This document shows positions 10,650 through 21,748 of a DNA stretch of 64,000 nt, piece by piece. This DNA is from Lampris incognitus (lineage: Eukaryota; Chordata; Actinopteri; Lampriformes; Lampridae). The stretch is taken from assembly GCF_029633865.1 (NCBI RefSeq), contig NC_079216.1:17272505-17336504 (forward strand). Direction: 5' to 3'. The number at the start of each line of letters is the position of its first letter. Position 1 is the first letter of the stretch. The translations under genes and the position numbers were made by a program. Under the pieces are notes generated by a model. That model was not told the DNA's origin and did no database searches. It saw only the letters and a list, made by a program, of their open reading frames with translations.

Positions 10650-10849
10650 TATGTGTTCTAGTCTGGACATATGTGTTCTAGTTTGGATATGTGCTCTTAG
10701 TTTGCATATATGTGTTCTTGTCGTTTATGGATGTGTTTATGTCTTTGTGTTGCACTGCTGTGGGCTGGGGGAAATATTTCATTTCACTTCATGTACGCAA
10801 GTACATGACGTGAAATGACAGTGTTTCTGATTCCTGATAAAATTACTTT

Positions 10850-11639
10850 CTTAGAGTGGAAATATTTCAAATACAATGATTTTACAGACAAGAGAAGAGG
10901 AAAGGATGAGTTGTCCAAGTAGTTCGCTTTCCCAGATCGTTTACATGGAGCCAGGAGAGGTGAAAAACTTCCTCCTCGTTTAAAAGTTTACAGTTCGATG
11001 GGGTGCAGAATGCAGGTGTTATAAAAGGAAAAGTATACAAGAAGAGAGGCAATAAATGACTGCACTCAGAGAGTTATGATAATTCACATTACTCTGAATG
11101 TCTGACACTACAACCCTAGATTTAGAGCCATGGTCCACCTATAGGCAACACAGGAAGGGTCTTGTGTAGCCTAAATAAGTCGGGAGTGTTAGTGCCGTAC
11201 TTCCCCAAATAATCTCCATAATTATTGAGGTTATAAGTGGGCTCCTCCAATCAAAAATGTCTTCAGACATACGAGTCATTTTCAAAGACATGGTTTAGTG
11301 TCCAGAGAAATTCCAGTAGGTTAACACCTCTCCTGCCCACACCGCCAATCATCCATCTATCCATTATCTATCCATCTTCCCATCATCCCACCACGATTCC
11401 ACCTATCCATGATTCTATCTACCCATTTATTATTTCTTTTATGAAGCCATCCATCCATCCCCCTCTCCCCTAATGTTTCTGTTTTTGCTTCCCTGTTCCA
11501 ACAAAATGGCAATGTTCCTTTTATAAAAACACGTAAAAGAAACTTGCTTGGTGAGGACAGCTTGACAGTCCGAAACATCTCCATCCTGTAACAGTGCCGA
11601 CCATATATTAACTATTTCACCCTCTGTTTGTTAAACACA
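10850..11639. other. immp2l intron 2, largely featureless; ATCC-rich stretch
   Basis: Unique-looking sequence. Between about 11345 and 11460 there is a degenerate CCATC/ATCT-rich run. No coding exon or recognised mobile element. Confidence 0.4.
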
Positions 11640-12190
11640 GCACAAGTCTACAGGAGGTGGTGTCCGGGGATACATCTCTACCACACAACTGCCTGTAAAG
11701 CCCCCCGAATCATTATTCTCACAAGTTAGCCCGTGTCACTTTATTGAATGAGCAGCGTGTGACAGGGCCCACTCAAACCAGCGGGCAACACGGCACGAGC
11801 CGAATGTTTCATTAAATAGGATGGTGCACAGGCCATTTCATGCTTACTGGAGTAAATGACAGAATACCGCTTATCTGCCTGCCTAAAGTAAATCTCCCTG
11901 AGAGCGCTGTCAGCCAAGGAATTTATCAGTTAGAGCCCGATACTTTATCACCTTCTCTCCGCTCATATTTCACCATATTACATAGCGGATTGTTTCAGAA
12001 ACACCCAGCACACTGGCAGCGGGGGCCACAGATTTATAGGGGAAACTAACAGGGTGACAGGACAGTTTGGTAACAGGGCTGTCTGTATAGTAATTTAGAT
12101 TTACAATGATGACGCGTGGGGTTGTGTTTAGGATAATTGGACAAATTAAGAGTCAGGCAAGTGAGCTAACAGAGCCTCGGTGTAAACCCC
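11640..12190. promoter_or_regulatory. Candidate conserved non-coding block in immp2l intron 2
   Basis: Repeat-free sequence of balanced composition with several plausible transcription-factor motifs (TTATCT, CCGCTTATC, AATTTAGATTTACAAT). It has no ORF and no repeat signature between heavily repeated neighbours. Calling it regulatory is inference; cross-species alignment would be needed. Confidence 0.25.
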
Positions 12191-12202
12191 TCCGCTGATA
12201 CT

Positions 12203-12500
12203 TTCAGAATCAGAATCAGGTTTATTGGCCATGTGGGTTTGCACATACATGGAGTTTGACTCCAGTCGCATGGCTCTCTCAGTGTACTAGAATAGCAACA
12301 CTACAACACAACAATCTTCAGATATATACACAAGGACTGACTTATAGAGGTGAAATAAGAGGTGATAAAGTGCAGTGATGCAGAGAATATATCAGAGATG
12401 CTGAAATAGATGTTAGCAGGTTACTTACATGCCTGAGGTAGATGGACATGACAGAGTGTACCTGTATACATACAATGTACAGTACAGTATATACAAAATG
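12203..12500. repeat. Non-LTR retrotransposon 3'-tail fragment
   Basis: AGAATCAGAATCAGGTTTAT, then TGGCCATGTGGGTTTGCAC and GGAGTTTGACTCC, form a characteristic fish LINE tail. It is related to the block at 42983-43100. No reading frame is left. Confidence 0.6.
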
Positions 12501-12875
12501 GTTGGATTTGTTGACAGTGTTAAACGTTCATTTGAATGACACCCCGCAGAAAGAAACTGAATTGCATCTTCTGAATTGCTTTATTCCAGGGGCTATTCCC
12601 CCTTATACACTGTGTAAATGTTACAATTGTACACTTTGTAATCACTTTATATAATAACAGTAAATATATAAGCACATTCATATATTTTCATTAAGTACTG
12701 GCACACTAGTATTCAATGCTAACTTTCCCATCGGTCTAGTCTTGACTTGGGTAGTCTGTGTTGTGGCTTAAGACTGTTTGTAGATGAAAGTTAATGAGTA
12801 ACGTGAGACAGGCCACAGTTTCTGTGCTGTTCTGTCCGACTCTATATCAGGTTCATATATGGAATCAGCCCATCC

Positions 12876-13080
12876 GATTCACCTGACCTACATGTCTTTG
12901 GACTGTGGGAGGAAACCGGAGCACCCAGAGGAAACCCATGCAGACACGGGGAGAACATGCAAACTCCACACAGAGGATGACCTGGGACGACCCCCAAGGT
13001 TGGATTACCCCGGGGCTTGAACCCAGGACCTTCTTGCTGTGAGACGACCGCGCTAAGCACTGTGCCACCGTGCCGCCTGG
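12876..13080 (-). repeat. Family-B tRNA-headed repeat, head half
   Basis: In minus orientation: CGGCACGGTGGCACAGTGCT, a GGTTCAAGCCCCGGGG B-box-like region, then GGTTTCCTCTGGGTGCTCCG. No tail or CA block. 13081-14015 to the right shows no gene or clear repeat. Confidence 0.75.
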
Positions 13081-14021
13081 AATCGGCTTATATGTTTACA
13101 TATTTAATCAGTGATTTATTCGTTTTATCTGTGTCTCTGCTATCTTCCCATAGCTTGTTGCTCCTCCTTTCAGAATTAACTTGGAGTTGGCTTATCACTA
13201 ATATTTGAATTAAAGCGATGCAGTTGTAGGTGGATTTATGTGACTTGAGTTCATCAGAGCTGAGGACCAGGACTATCCTTTTACACAGCCATATTTATTT
13301 ACTAGCTTCCCAAAATACCGTTCCCTTAACAACTAATCCAGACACTGCAGAAGAGGCTGAGGAACAACTGACACATCACAAAAAGAAGATATAACCTCAT
13401 CTGAGGGTATGTCAGACTTTGGGTGTGCTTGTTCCCTCTTGATTTAATCTGTATTTAATGTTGTTGGTTGCTGTGTTAAGGACTTTGAGATGCTCAGATC
13501 TTTTGACACTTTTTTTCAAATGTGTCTCTCACCATTTTCCAAGTGGTGGATCTCTTTAGGAGTCAAACTGTTATGCTCATTGCTTAAGTTGAAAAAATAA
13601 AAATAAAAATCACAGCCAGCTAGAGACATTACTTCTCCCAAGGATAATGGTAGACATCTTATGTTATTATCATGTCATCTAGTGTAAGTTGGTAAACACC
13701 ATTGTCCAGCCAATTCCACTGGATGATCCCTGGCCAAGGCTGGGAGCTAGAGCCAAGACCCTGCCCTCCTTGACACCCTCTATCCCAGAATCATGGACCC
13801 TTACCAGGATTAAAAAAACAGCGCAGAGGGTGTTCTCCCTGTATTTCTCCACTCCACCCTGTCCAGCTTAGAAATCAACACCAGGTTTTAGATGAACTGG
13901 CGAAGCCTCCATCTCCCATTCCACGTTATCCACACATACCATCTCTGCTCGCTCTTAGGCCAATATGTACCAACACTGGGACATATTGGGCATTTATTGG
14001 ACATAAAACAATTAGAAAATT

Positions 14022-14233
14022 CCTTCCATCCAATATCCGAACCGCTTATCCTGCTCTCAGGGTTGCGGGATGCTGGAGCCTATCCCAGCAGTCATTGGGC
14101 AGCAGGTGGGGAGACACCCTGGACAGGCCACCAGACCATCACAGGGCTCACACACAAACAGTCACACCTAGGGGCGATTTAGTACGGCTGATTGAGGCGA
14201 CCGCGCTAACAACTGCGCCACTGTGCCGCCCTT
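14022..14233 (-). repeat. Family-B repeat with internal deletion
   Basis: The tail half (AGGGTTGCGGGATGCTGGAG) is joined via CACACCTAGGGGCGATTTAG directly to the head end (CGCCACTGTGCCGCCC). The middle section is missing. Confidence 0.7.
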
Positions 14234-14689
14234 GCTGTATTAGTAATTATATTCATATAATTTATATGATATTATTATTTATATTATTAGTAATTATAAT
14301 TACTAATTACTAACATCACTAGTAAAGACTGCATAGTCAAGGACACGAGAGGAAAGAGGGCAAAAACAAAGGGTTTCCGGTGCCATAGTCCTGGACATAG
14401 CGGACAAAAGTCTGGAATATTCTATAAACCACTCAGTTATTGACTATGTATCATCATTCACATTGGAAAAAAACATCCCCAAACAGCGAATCTGAATTGT
14501 TAAAAGATGACTTCATCTGTCTTTTTACCATCCTGATCTGAGTCCAAAATTCAAGGGTTTTTCATTTCTAGTCTAATCCCCATATTCATTTGTGGTACAG
14601 GATGCTTTAGCAGTCTATTAAGTCTACATATCTGGCTCTCATCTGAAAATAAACAAATAAAAAAATAATCAAAAATAATAATAACTGCT

Positions 14690-14765
14690 GGGTAGGCTCC
14701 AGCATCCCCCCAACCCTGAGAGCAGGATACGCAGTTTGGATAATGGACGGATAAATGGATAAATA
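14690..14765 (+). repeat. Family-B repeat, tail fragment in opposite orientation
   Basis: GGGTAGGCTCCAGCATCCCC, then GAGAGCAGGATACGCAGTT. It sits in an AATAAT-rich stretch (14640-14830). Confidence 0.6.
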
Positions 14766-15660
14766 ATAAGAAAATAATAAAACAAAATAATGAAAACTAA
14801 TAACAAAATGATAAAAAATAATAAAAAAAATCTGTATGTGGTGTTCAAAACATGCACTTTATAGATCATTTAAATCTTTTTTTCAGAGCGTGGGCATCGT
14901 TTTGATTCAGGTGGGCTCCACCCAAGCAGATCTGACAAACAAATGTGTTGGTGATTCCATTGTACATTGTTTACCATCTGCCTATTCTCTTGTCCAGCAC
15001 CCAGTCTCAACATGGTGCTCACCCCCCCCCACACACACACACACACACACACGCGGGTACATAGCTGTCCAGCAGCGCCCGATGCCCTCAAGGTCTTAGC
15101 CCGTATCATATTGATTCAACTTTTAGTAGTAACTTGTGTAGGTTGTGCAGCAAAACTCATCTCAGCCTGCACTGCCTGTAACACTCCGGTAATTGTTAAT
15201 CATGGGTCTTTTGTACCTCATGCCGCCACTGCTGGGGTCCCAGTTTGTGCCATGCAAGTACAAGTGTAGGCAGAAATTACCTTTGATTTTTGTATTCAAC
15301 GCTACATTTCCGCAGAATATATTCTTTAAAATAGCCATCAATCAATCAATCAATCAATCAAGATGCATTTTATATCCTAACAGTGAGATCACTTTCAAAT
15401 AAGTCTTCTATTCTCAATGACTGCATTACCTCAAGAAAGTTTCATTTTGCTAACTGAGACCTGGTTAAAGGAAACAGAGCACAACCAGCTATCTGTATTG
15501 TGTCACCACAACATATTTACACCATATCTATGCTACATATGTATATAATCCAATGAGTCAAGTAAATTCTTTATGAGACAGTACAAGCGATCATCTTGGA
15601 TTATTTTGCTCCTTATTTGTTGAGCACTTTCCCTACCATTGAGTGTTTCTTTGAACAAAG

Positions 15661-15662
<2 letters not shown>

Positions 15663-15719
<57 letters not shown>
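15663..15719. repeat. (TA)n microsatellite at the left flank of the autonomous DD38E element
   Basis: About 28 TA units, directly beside the TA target of the element at 15724. On the other side a CA microsatellite (17351-17405) begins within 10 bp of the element end. Confidence 0.95.
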
Positions 15720-15721
<2 letters not shown>

Positions 15722-15723
15722 TA

Positions 15724-17341
15724 CACTACCGTTCAAAAGTTTGGGATCACCCAAACAATTTTGTGTTTTCCATGAAAAGTCACACTTATTCACCACCATA
15801 TGTTGTGAAATGAATAGAAAATAGAGTCAAGACATTGACAAGGTTAGAAATAATGATTTGTATTTGAAATAAGATTTTTTTTACATCAAACTTTGCTTTC
15901 GTCAAAGAATCCTCCATTTGCAGCAATTACAGCATTGCAGACCTTTGGCATTCTAGCTGTTAATTTGTTGAGGTAATCTGGAGAAATTGCACCCCACGCT
16001 TCCAGAAGCAGCTCCCACAAGTTGGATTGGTTGGATGGGCACTTCTTGCGTACCATACGGTCAAGCTGCTCCCACAACAGCTCAATGGGGTTCAGATCTG
16101 GTGACTGCGCTGGCCACTCCATTACCGATAGAATACCAGCTGCCTGCTTCTGCTCTAAATAGTTCTTGCACAATTTGGAGGTGTGTTTAGGGTCATTGTC
16201 CTGTTGTAGGATGAAATTGGCTCCAATCAAGCGCTGTCCACTGGGTATGGCATGGCGTTGCAAAATGGAGTGATAGCCTTCCTTATTCAGAATCCCTTTT
16301 ACTCTGTACAAATCTCTCACCTTACCAGCACCAAAGCAACCCCAGACCATCACATTACCTCCACCATGCTTAACAGATGGCGTCAGGCATTCTTCCAGCA
16401 TCTTTTCATTTGTTCTGCGTCTCACAAACCTTCTTCTTTGTGATCCAAACACCTCAAACTTGGATTCATCCGTCCACAACACTTTTTTCCAGTCTTCCTC
16501 TGTCCAATGTCTGTGTTCTTTTGCCCATCTTAATCTTTTTCTTTTATTGGTCAGTCTCAGATATGGCTTTTTCTTTGCCACTCTGCCCTGAAGCCCAGAA
16601 TCCCGCAGCCGCCTCTTCACTGTAGATGTTGACACTGGTGTTTTGCGGGTACTATTTAATGAAGATGCCAGTTGGGGACCTGTGAGGCGTCTGTTTCTCA
16701 AACTAGAGACTCTAATGTACTTATCTTCTTGCTCAGTTGTGCAACGCGGCCTCCCACTTCTTTTTCTACTCTGGTTAGAGCCTGTTTGTGCTGTCCTCTG
16801 AAGGGAGTAGTACACACCGGTGTAGGAAATCTTCAATTTCTTAGCAATTTCTCGCATGGAATAGCCTTCATTTCTAAGAACAAGAATAGACTGTCGAGTT
16901 TCAGATGAAAGTTCTCTTTTTCTGGCCATTTTGAGCGTTTAATTGACCCCACAAATGTGATGCTCCAGAAACTCAATCTGCTCAAAGGAAGGTCAGTTTT
17001 GTAGCTTCTGTAACGAGCTAAACTGTTTTCAGATGTGTGAACATGATTGCACAAGGGTTTTCTAATCATCAATTAGCCTTCTGAGCCAATGAGCAAACAC
17101 ATTGTACCATTAGAACACTGGAGTGATAGTTGCTTGAAATGGGCCTCTATACACCTATGTAGATATTGCACCAAAAACCAGACATTTGCAGCTAGAATAG
17201 TTATTTACCACATTAGCAATGTATAGAGTGTATTTCTTTAAAGTTAAGACTAGTTTAAAGTTATCTTCATTGAACAGTACAGTGCTTTTCCTTCAAAAAT
17301 ATGGACATTTCAATGTGATCCCAAACTTTTGAACGGTAGTG
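15724..17341 (-). mobile_element. Intact autonomous Tc1/mariner element of DD38E (Intruder-like) type
   Basis: The element spans 1618 bp between TA dinucleotides at 15722-15723 and 17342-17343. The ends share about 27 bp of inverted repeat beginning CACTACCGTTCAAAAGTTTG. A single uninterrupted transposase frame runs on the minus strand. The left side (transposase 3' side) is the end duplicated in the two palindromic derivatives; the right subterminal region (ATGGACATTTCAATGTGATC) is absent from them. Intact frame, ends and target duplication suggest recent insertion. It sits in immp2l intron 2 in the same orientation as the gene. Confidence 0.95.
15886..16929 (-). CDS. Tc1-type transposase, complete, 347 aa, DD38E
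   Basis: This cut-and-paste transposase would act in the nucleus on the flanking terminal repeats. The N-terminal bipartite DNA-binding region starts MARKRELSSETRQ, with helix-turn-helix at about residues 21-45, GRPR at 59-62 and a second helical segment at about 65-125. The catalytic triad is D154 (VLWTDESKFEVFG), D244 (LQQDNDPKHTS) and E283 ([14 protein letters not shown]). D244 and E283 are separated by 38 residues, four more than the 34 of classic Tc1/Sleeping Beauty-type enzymes, because of the EQKQAAGILSVMEWP stretch. The glycine-rich box KHGGGNVMVWGCFG is at 188-200. The start is the Met used in all three related copies. No stop or frameshift is seen, so it may be functional. Confidence 0.95.
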   Translation of the reverse strand: MARKRELSSETRQSILVLRNEGYSMREIAKKLKISYTGVYYSLQRTAQTGSNQSRKRSGRPRCTTEQEDKYIRVSSLRNRRLTGPQLASSLNSTRKTPVSTSTVKRRLRDSGLQGRVAKKKPYLRLTNKRKRLRWAKEHRHWTEEDWKKVLWTDESKFEVFGSQRRRFVRRRTNEKMLEECLTPSVKHGGGNVMVWGCFGAGKVRDLYRVKGILNKEGYHSILQRHAIPSGQRLIGANFILQQDNDPKHTSKLCKNYLEQKQAAGILSVMEWPAQSPDLNPIELLWEQLDRMVRKKCPSNQSNLWELLLEAWGAISPDYLNKLTARMPKVCNAVIAANGGFFDESKV

Positions 17342-17349
17342 TATATACG

Positions 17350-17350
<1 letters not shown>

Positions 17351-17405
<55 letters not shown>
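17351..17405. repeat. (CA)n microsatellite
   Basis: About 27 CA units immediately right of the DD38E element. To its right, up to 17836, T/C-rich sequence with a repeated TCTATCATCC/TGTCATTC theme and no gene. Confidence 0.9.
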
Positions 17406-17407
<2 letters not shown>

Positions 17408-17836
17408 TATAGGCTCACAAATAGAGAGCTTTTTATTGAAAAACTGTTTTCCATTTTCTACTTTCTCTCCAGGGCTCTTCTTTTCTTACTTGTCACTTCT
17501 CTATCATCCGCTGTCATTCTGTCTTCCTCTCTATCACCTCTCTAATCATTTTACATCTCTCTGTCACATTTTTATCATCCATGATCATTCTCTCTCTCAT
17601 CGCTTTTCTGTCATCCATTATCATTATATTTTTCTTGGTGCCAGTTCTCTGTCATTCATGATCCTTACAGGATCGCAGGATATTTATTCCATCTTGAGCC
17701 TGAGTGCTGTGGCGCTCACCCCCTCAGTTTGCCTATAAAGTCTGGCAAGTGACTCTGGATAAGAGTGACAATTGTATGCTGATAAAATAAGGTCTCCTCT
17801 GTGTGTGACTGCAGAATGAGATGTACACTGTCTCAC

Positions 17837-17974
17837 CTGCATGGAGGCTCCTTCAACTCGTGCCACATAGGCAAAGCGGTCCAGGCATGTGACAGTGATG
17901 GGCACCGCCACGAAGAAGCCGCTAACAAACGCTCGCAGATAACGTCTCCCGGCCCCCGCCTGATGGGCCATCAC
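17837..17974 (-). CDS. immp2l: immp2l coding exon 2 with start codon and catalytic serine
   Basis: This minus-strand exon has an acceptor ending CCAG next to 17974, ATG at 17971-17969, and a donor GTGAGA beginning at 17836. It encodes 45 residues: [15 protein letters not shown], a hydrophobic membrane segment (about residues 15-31), then [10 protein letters not shown]. The Ser of the SM motif is the nucleophile of this S26-family mitochondrial peptidase. The exon ends in phase 0, matching exon 3 at 1351, so intron 2 is about 16.5 kb. The acceptor lies three bases before the ATG, so an upstream non-coding exon is expected. IMMP2L works with IMMP1L at the inner membrane to cut sorting signals. 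Alignment with remembered vertebrate sequences is strong. Confidence 0.93.
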
Positions 17975-18041
17975 CTGGACACACGGGGAGAGATATCAAG
18001 TGCCATCAGACTTGCAGCCTCACTAACCACAATCCATAGAG

Positions 18042-18285
18042 CAGCGTTTCCCAACCCAGTCCTCAAGGACCCCCTATCCTGCAGATTTTCATTGTAACCC
18101 TGCATAGGTAGCCCTGCTTGTACTTACTCAACCAATCATCTCACAGCACTTAATTATGCAAGGTGTGCAACATCTGACATCATTCATTGCTGATTGGTTG
18201 AATAACTACAAACAGGTACCTATTCAGGGATGCAAAGAAAACCTGCAGGATGGGGGTTCCTTGAGGACTGGGTTGGGAAACACTG
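18042..18285. mobile_element. Short hAT-type MITE (244 bp)
   Basis: The terminal inverted repeats are CAGCGTTTCCCAACCCAGTC (left) and GACTGGGTTGGGAAACACTG (right). Flanks CCATAGAG and CTGTAGAG match at 6 of 8 positions, as expected for an aged 8-bp hAT duplication. No coding capacity. Confidence 0.75.
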
Positions 18286-18293
18286 CTGTAGAG

Positions 18294-19972
18294 AGCTTTT
18301 CTCAAGACGCATTCCCCAAGTAAGTATGAAATGATGGCGAGGTCTGACGAAAACGCACCAGTCATGCACCAGCGGGTTTAGCTAGCTACCAAGTTACATT
18401 TCCAAAGCCCTAATATTTGTATAGTCATTATAGATTTAATAAATTAATTCATAGCGTCATTGTTGATTGTCATCAGCTCACTTCAAAACAGTCAAAACAT
18501 GGAGCGTTTAGATGATGGGACAGCTAAAAGTGCAAACACTGGTTAGTAGGTTCTAGCAGGTTCTTTCTAGCACATAGCAGATGACTTCCTGCTCTCAGTG
18601 ACAAACAGCATGTCACTCCTACAGAGTGGAACCTCTAGGTTTTATTGATATTGTTTTATGACCACCGGATGATAAGTTGTTTCCTACATACGGGCCTGTT
18701 CTTTAATAGATAGACCTGCCAACCAGAGGACGGAAATGACCCACAGCCCAGCTAAATTGCACAAACTCACCCCCACCCCCCCACCCCCCATAAACACACA
18801 CATACACAAAATCTTCCTCAAACAAATGAACTTTTTTTTTTGGCCCCGGTATATTTTACGTCCTATTACACATGGCCTTCCACCGGGCATTGTAAGACAT
18901 CAGTTTCCATGTGCTGGAGGGAGCTGACTCTGGTGCTGGAGTACAAAATCCATTCTAGCGTAACAATCCATCCTGACATAAACAGATTGCTGCTCCACCC
19001 CCATCGGTGCACGAGTGTGGGCTCTGATCAGGCGGTTCGCTTAGAAAAAGGCTTTTCAACTTCAAATTGCACAGACATAAGCATTAAAAAAATGTAGGTA
19101 GGCGTAAGCATTATTCATAACATGGGTTTTACTTATCTAAAGCAGCATACACCCGTTTTTTTGCCTGCTTTCCATTTAAGTCTAAATAATAAATAAATTC
19201 TACTCGGGGCATATGTGACCGAGCTCGGCGTTTTTCGTCCATTGGTTGCCGCAGCATCCCCACAGCTGGCCTTTTAAATGAATCTGTATGGAAATGAAGT
19301 TACTGGGGGAAAAAATGGCATCATAAGCAGATTTCTTTTGAATCTCCTGTTAAGATGTTCTGTGGGCTGGTATAAAAAACACTGACATTATTACGGATTA
19401 CTTTGCCCTAACCTCAGTAATTAACAGTCCCGAGAACTCAATCTGAGAAACAATCTGAGAACTCAGATTGTTAATTTGATTTCATGTTGTGAAAGCCAGC
19501 CTACACACCTGACTGGAACCTTTTGGTACTACAGCACAGTGTCTCACATCTTATATTCATTGTACTCTGAAATAACTTGAACATGGTGCAACTACTGGGG
19601 GGAAATCTAAAGATTTCTGGGCTGGCTAACCGCCCAATGTTTCCAGAACCCAACAACGCATTTGGACTCCAGCCCCCATCACCCTGAATTGGATTAAGTG
19701 GGTATGAACAAATGAATAGATAATTTAAAAAAATGTGGTCCCACCTATGTCTCAATAGTCTCAATGATCATGTCCAATCATATTAAGTAAATATAGAGGG
19801 GGTAAATGTCTTCCTACCAGTCAACTATGTTCTTAAACAGTCTGAACTCCAGTCTGCTCCAGCTTAATTTTTCCATAATGAGTTACTTTATGTTCTAACT
19901 CAAACAAAATACTCCACCGGCTCATTAGCACACTTTCAATCAGATGGGAATAAACTGACAAAGTGAATGGTT
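18294..19972. other. Upstream of immp2l exon 2, no gene recognised
   Basis: Mostly unique-looking A/T-rich sequence, with CCCCACCCCCCCACCCCCC near 18770-18789. No coding exon or recognised element. Confidence 0.4.
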
Positions 19973-19980
19973 AGAATGAG

Positions 19981-20443
19981 TCGCACACTGGGGTGTCTGG
20001 GTGGCGCAGTGTCTATTCCATTGCCTACCAACACGGGGAACATCGGTTCGAATCCCCGTGTTACCTTCGGCTTGGTCGGGCGTCCCTACAGACACAACTG
20101 GCCTTGTCTGCGGGTGGGAAGTTGGATGTGGGTATGTATCCTGGCTGCTGCCCTGGTGCCTCCTCTGGTCGGTTGGGACACCTGTTTGGGAGGGAGGGGG
20201 AACTGGGGGGAATAGCGTGATCCTCCCATACACTGCGTCCCCCTGGTGAAACTCCTCACTGTCAGGTGACAAGAAGCAGCTTGCAACTCCAAATGTATTG
20301 GAGGAGGCATGTGGTGGCTTGCAGCCCTCCCCGGATCAGCAAAGTGGGTGGAGCAGCGACCAGGACAGCTTGGAAGAGTGGGGTAATTGGCCGGATACAA
20401 TTGGGGCGAATAGGGGAGAAAAAAAATCCCAAAAAAAAAAAAA
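19981..20443 (+). mobile_element. tRNA-derived SINE (family A), full length
   Basis: The head GGGGTGTCTGGGTGGCGCAG with GGTTCGAATCCCCGTG gives A- and B-box-like tRNA motifs. The standard body follows and the element ends AATTGGGGCGAATAGGGG plus an A-rich tail. Target duplication AGAATGAG lies at 19973-19980 and about 20444-20451. Confidence 0.85.
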
Positions 20444-20451
20444 AGAATGAG

Positions 20452-21214
20452 GAGATTGGTTCCACAATTGTGGAAGAATCCTCACTGAAATTGTTGGTGG
20501 GTCTAAAATGCAAAGTTGATGTTAAATTCCTGAATTCAAGGACAACCCTGGTGGTTAAACAAAACCATGTGGGCTCAGTTGGAAGCCTCCTCTGTTCGAA
20601 CCTGGAGCTGGACCAGCTCCTCTCATTGCCCTACAGTATGCAGTATGTGCCTGTCTCTCTCCATTGGCAAACTATATTTTTTCCCTTCATTATAATGAAG
20701 GACTTTCCTTCAGACTGGAAGGCACCAGGTTCTGAGTACCTCTCTACATAGGTGCTTCGTTAAGTTGAGCCTTATTGAGTTATCCGTCACTTGATAATTA
20801 CTCCCTGGAAGACTCATCCTCCCTCACCCTGTGAGGCGATCGCCCTTCTATATGCTAACTACTCTTGTTTATGCAAAGAACACTGGTCTATGTCCCAGGC
20901 CAAACCCGACTGTACTTAATGTAAATTAATTTACATTGTTTTCACATCGCTGTGGGAATCAGTGTGTCTATCATGCTATTGTGAACGAAATTGATACAAT
21001 CCTGTGAATTTAAATTACATCCTATATGTAGATTGCTATTCACTGTATAAAAAGAGTTCCTCCTTTACATTCGGGTTGCCAGTCCATCAGAACTATGGTA
21101 GGCTGCTCGTCACCCCTGCCCGCAATTTCAAGATGAAATGGAATGGAAATGTTCACTCTGCAGGTGCCGACTTTGAGAATTTATTTTGCTGTAGGAAAAT
21201 TTCTTCCATACCAC
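20452..21214. other. No feature recognised
   Basis: Unique-looking sequence with no coding exon, recognised repeat or microsatellite. Confidence 0.4.
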
Positions 21215-21226
21215 TTAACTGTCAAA

Positions 21227-21736
21227 TGTCTTGATGCATGCTCAATATTCCAGCTAAGAAAATCAAAGAAGGTTGAATCAGTTCATTTGTATATGTTTAT
21301 CTATCTATCTATTTATTTATTTATTCATTTTGATATACTATATTTATCCCTGTGGGGAAAGTCCTCTCTGTATTTAACCCATCCTAGTTGTGTAGTTAGG
21401 AGCAGAGGGCAGCAGCCATGCAGCAACCGGGGACCAAGTCCAGTTTTTCTTTCCATTGCCTTGCTCAGGGGCACAGACAGGAGTATTAACCCTAACATGC
21501 ATGCCTTTTTGATGGTGGGAGGAAAGCAGAGCACCCGGAGAAAACCCATGCAGACACGGGGAGGACATGCAAACTCCACACAGAGGACTACCTGGGATGA
21601 CCCCCCAAGGCTGGACAACTCCGGGGTTCAAACCCAGGACCTTCTTGCTGTGAGGCGACAGCACTACCACTGCGCCATCGTGCCGCAGAACATTTATAAA
21701 GGTTGTATCCACATGAACTGATTCAATCTTTTTTGA
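21227..21736. mobile_element. Small Penelope-derived unit, interrupted by a family-B repeat
   Basis: It begins TGTCTTGATGCATGCTCAAT, then GGTTGAATCAGTTCATTTG, and ends TTGTATCCACATGAACTGATTC. These are the same two ends as the 202-bp unit at 22914-23115. The exact 12-bp duplication TTAACTGTCAAA flanks it at 21215-21226 and 21737-21748. The centre, where the hammerhead-like core would lie, is replaced by about 400 bp of other repeat sequence. Confidence 0.75.
21345..21690 (-). repeat. Family-B-like repeat nested in a Penelope-derived unit
   Basis: In minus orientation: GCGGCACGATGGCGCAGTGG, CTGGGTTTGAACCCCGG and GTTTGCATGTCCTCCCCGTG, then a tail with the CAGTGGGCAGC-type block also seen at 37960. 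It ends in a (CTAT)/(TTTA) run at 21300-21325. Confidence 0.7.
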
Positions 21737-21748
21737 TTAACTGTCAAA

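Larger units (their letters stand above)
9277..10722. repeat. About 21-bp minisatellite split by a fold-back transposon
   Basis: The unit TCTGGATATATGTGTTCTAGT (with variants) repeats from about 9277 to 9450 and resumes at 10651-10722. The two halves flank the palindromic element at 9453-10649 and share its TA target. Together with 8775-9260 and the GTTGCACTGCTGTGGGCTGG tail near 10750, it forms element R. Confidence 0.75.

Noticed and set aside
19990..20060. Genuine tRNA genes at the SINE heads (also 4640-4711, 44635-44700, 40801-40870, 63580-63638)
   Set aside because: The cloverleafs are incomplete and continue into SINE bodies; they are tRNA-derived repeat heads.
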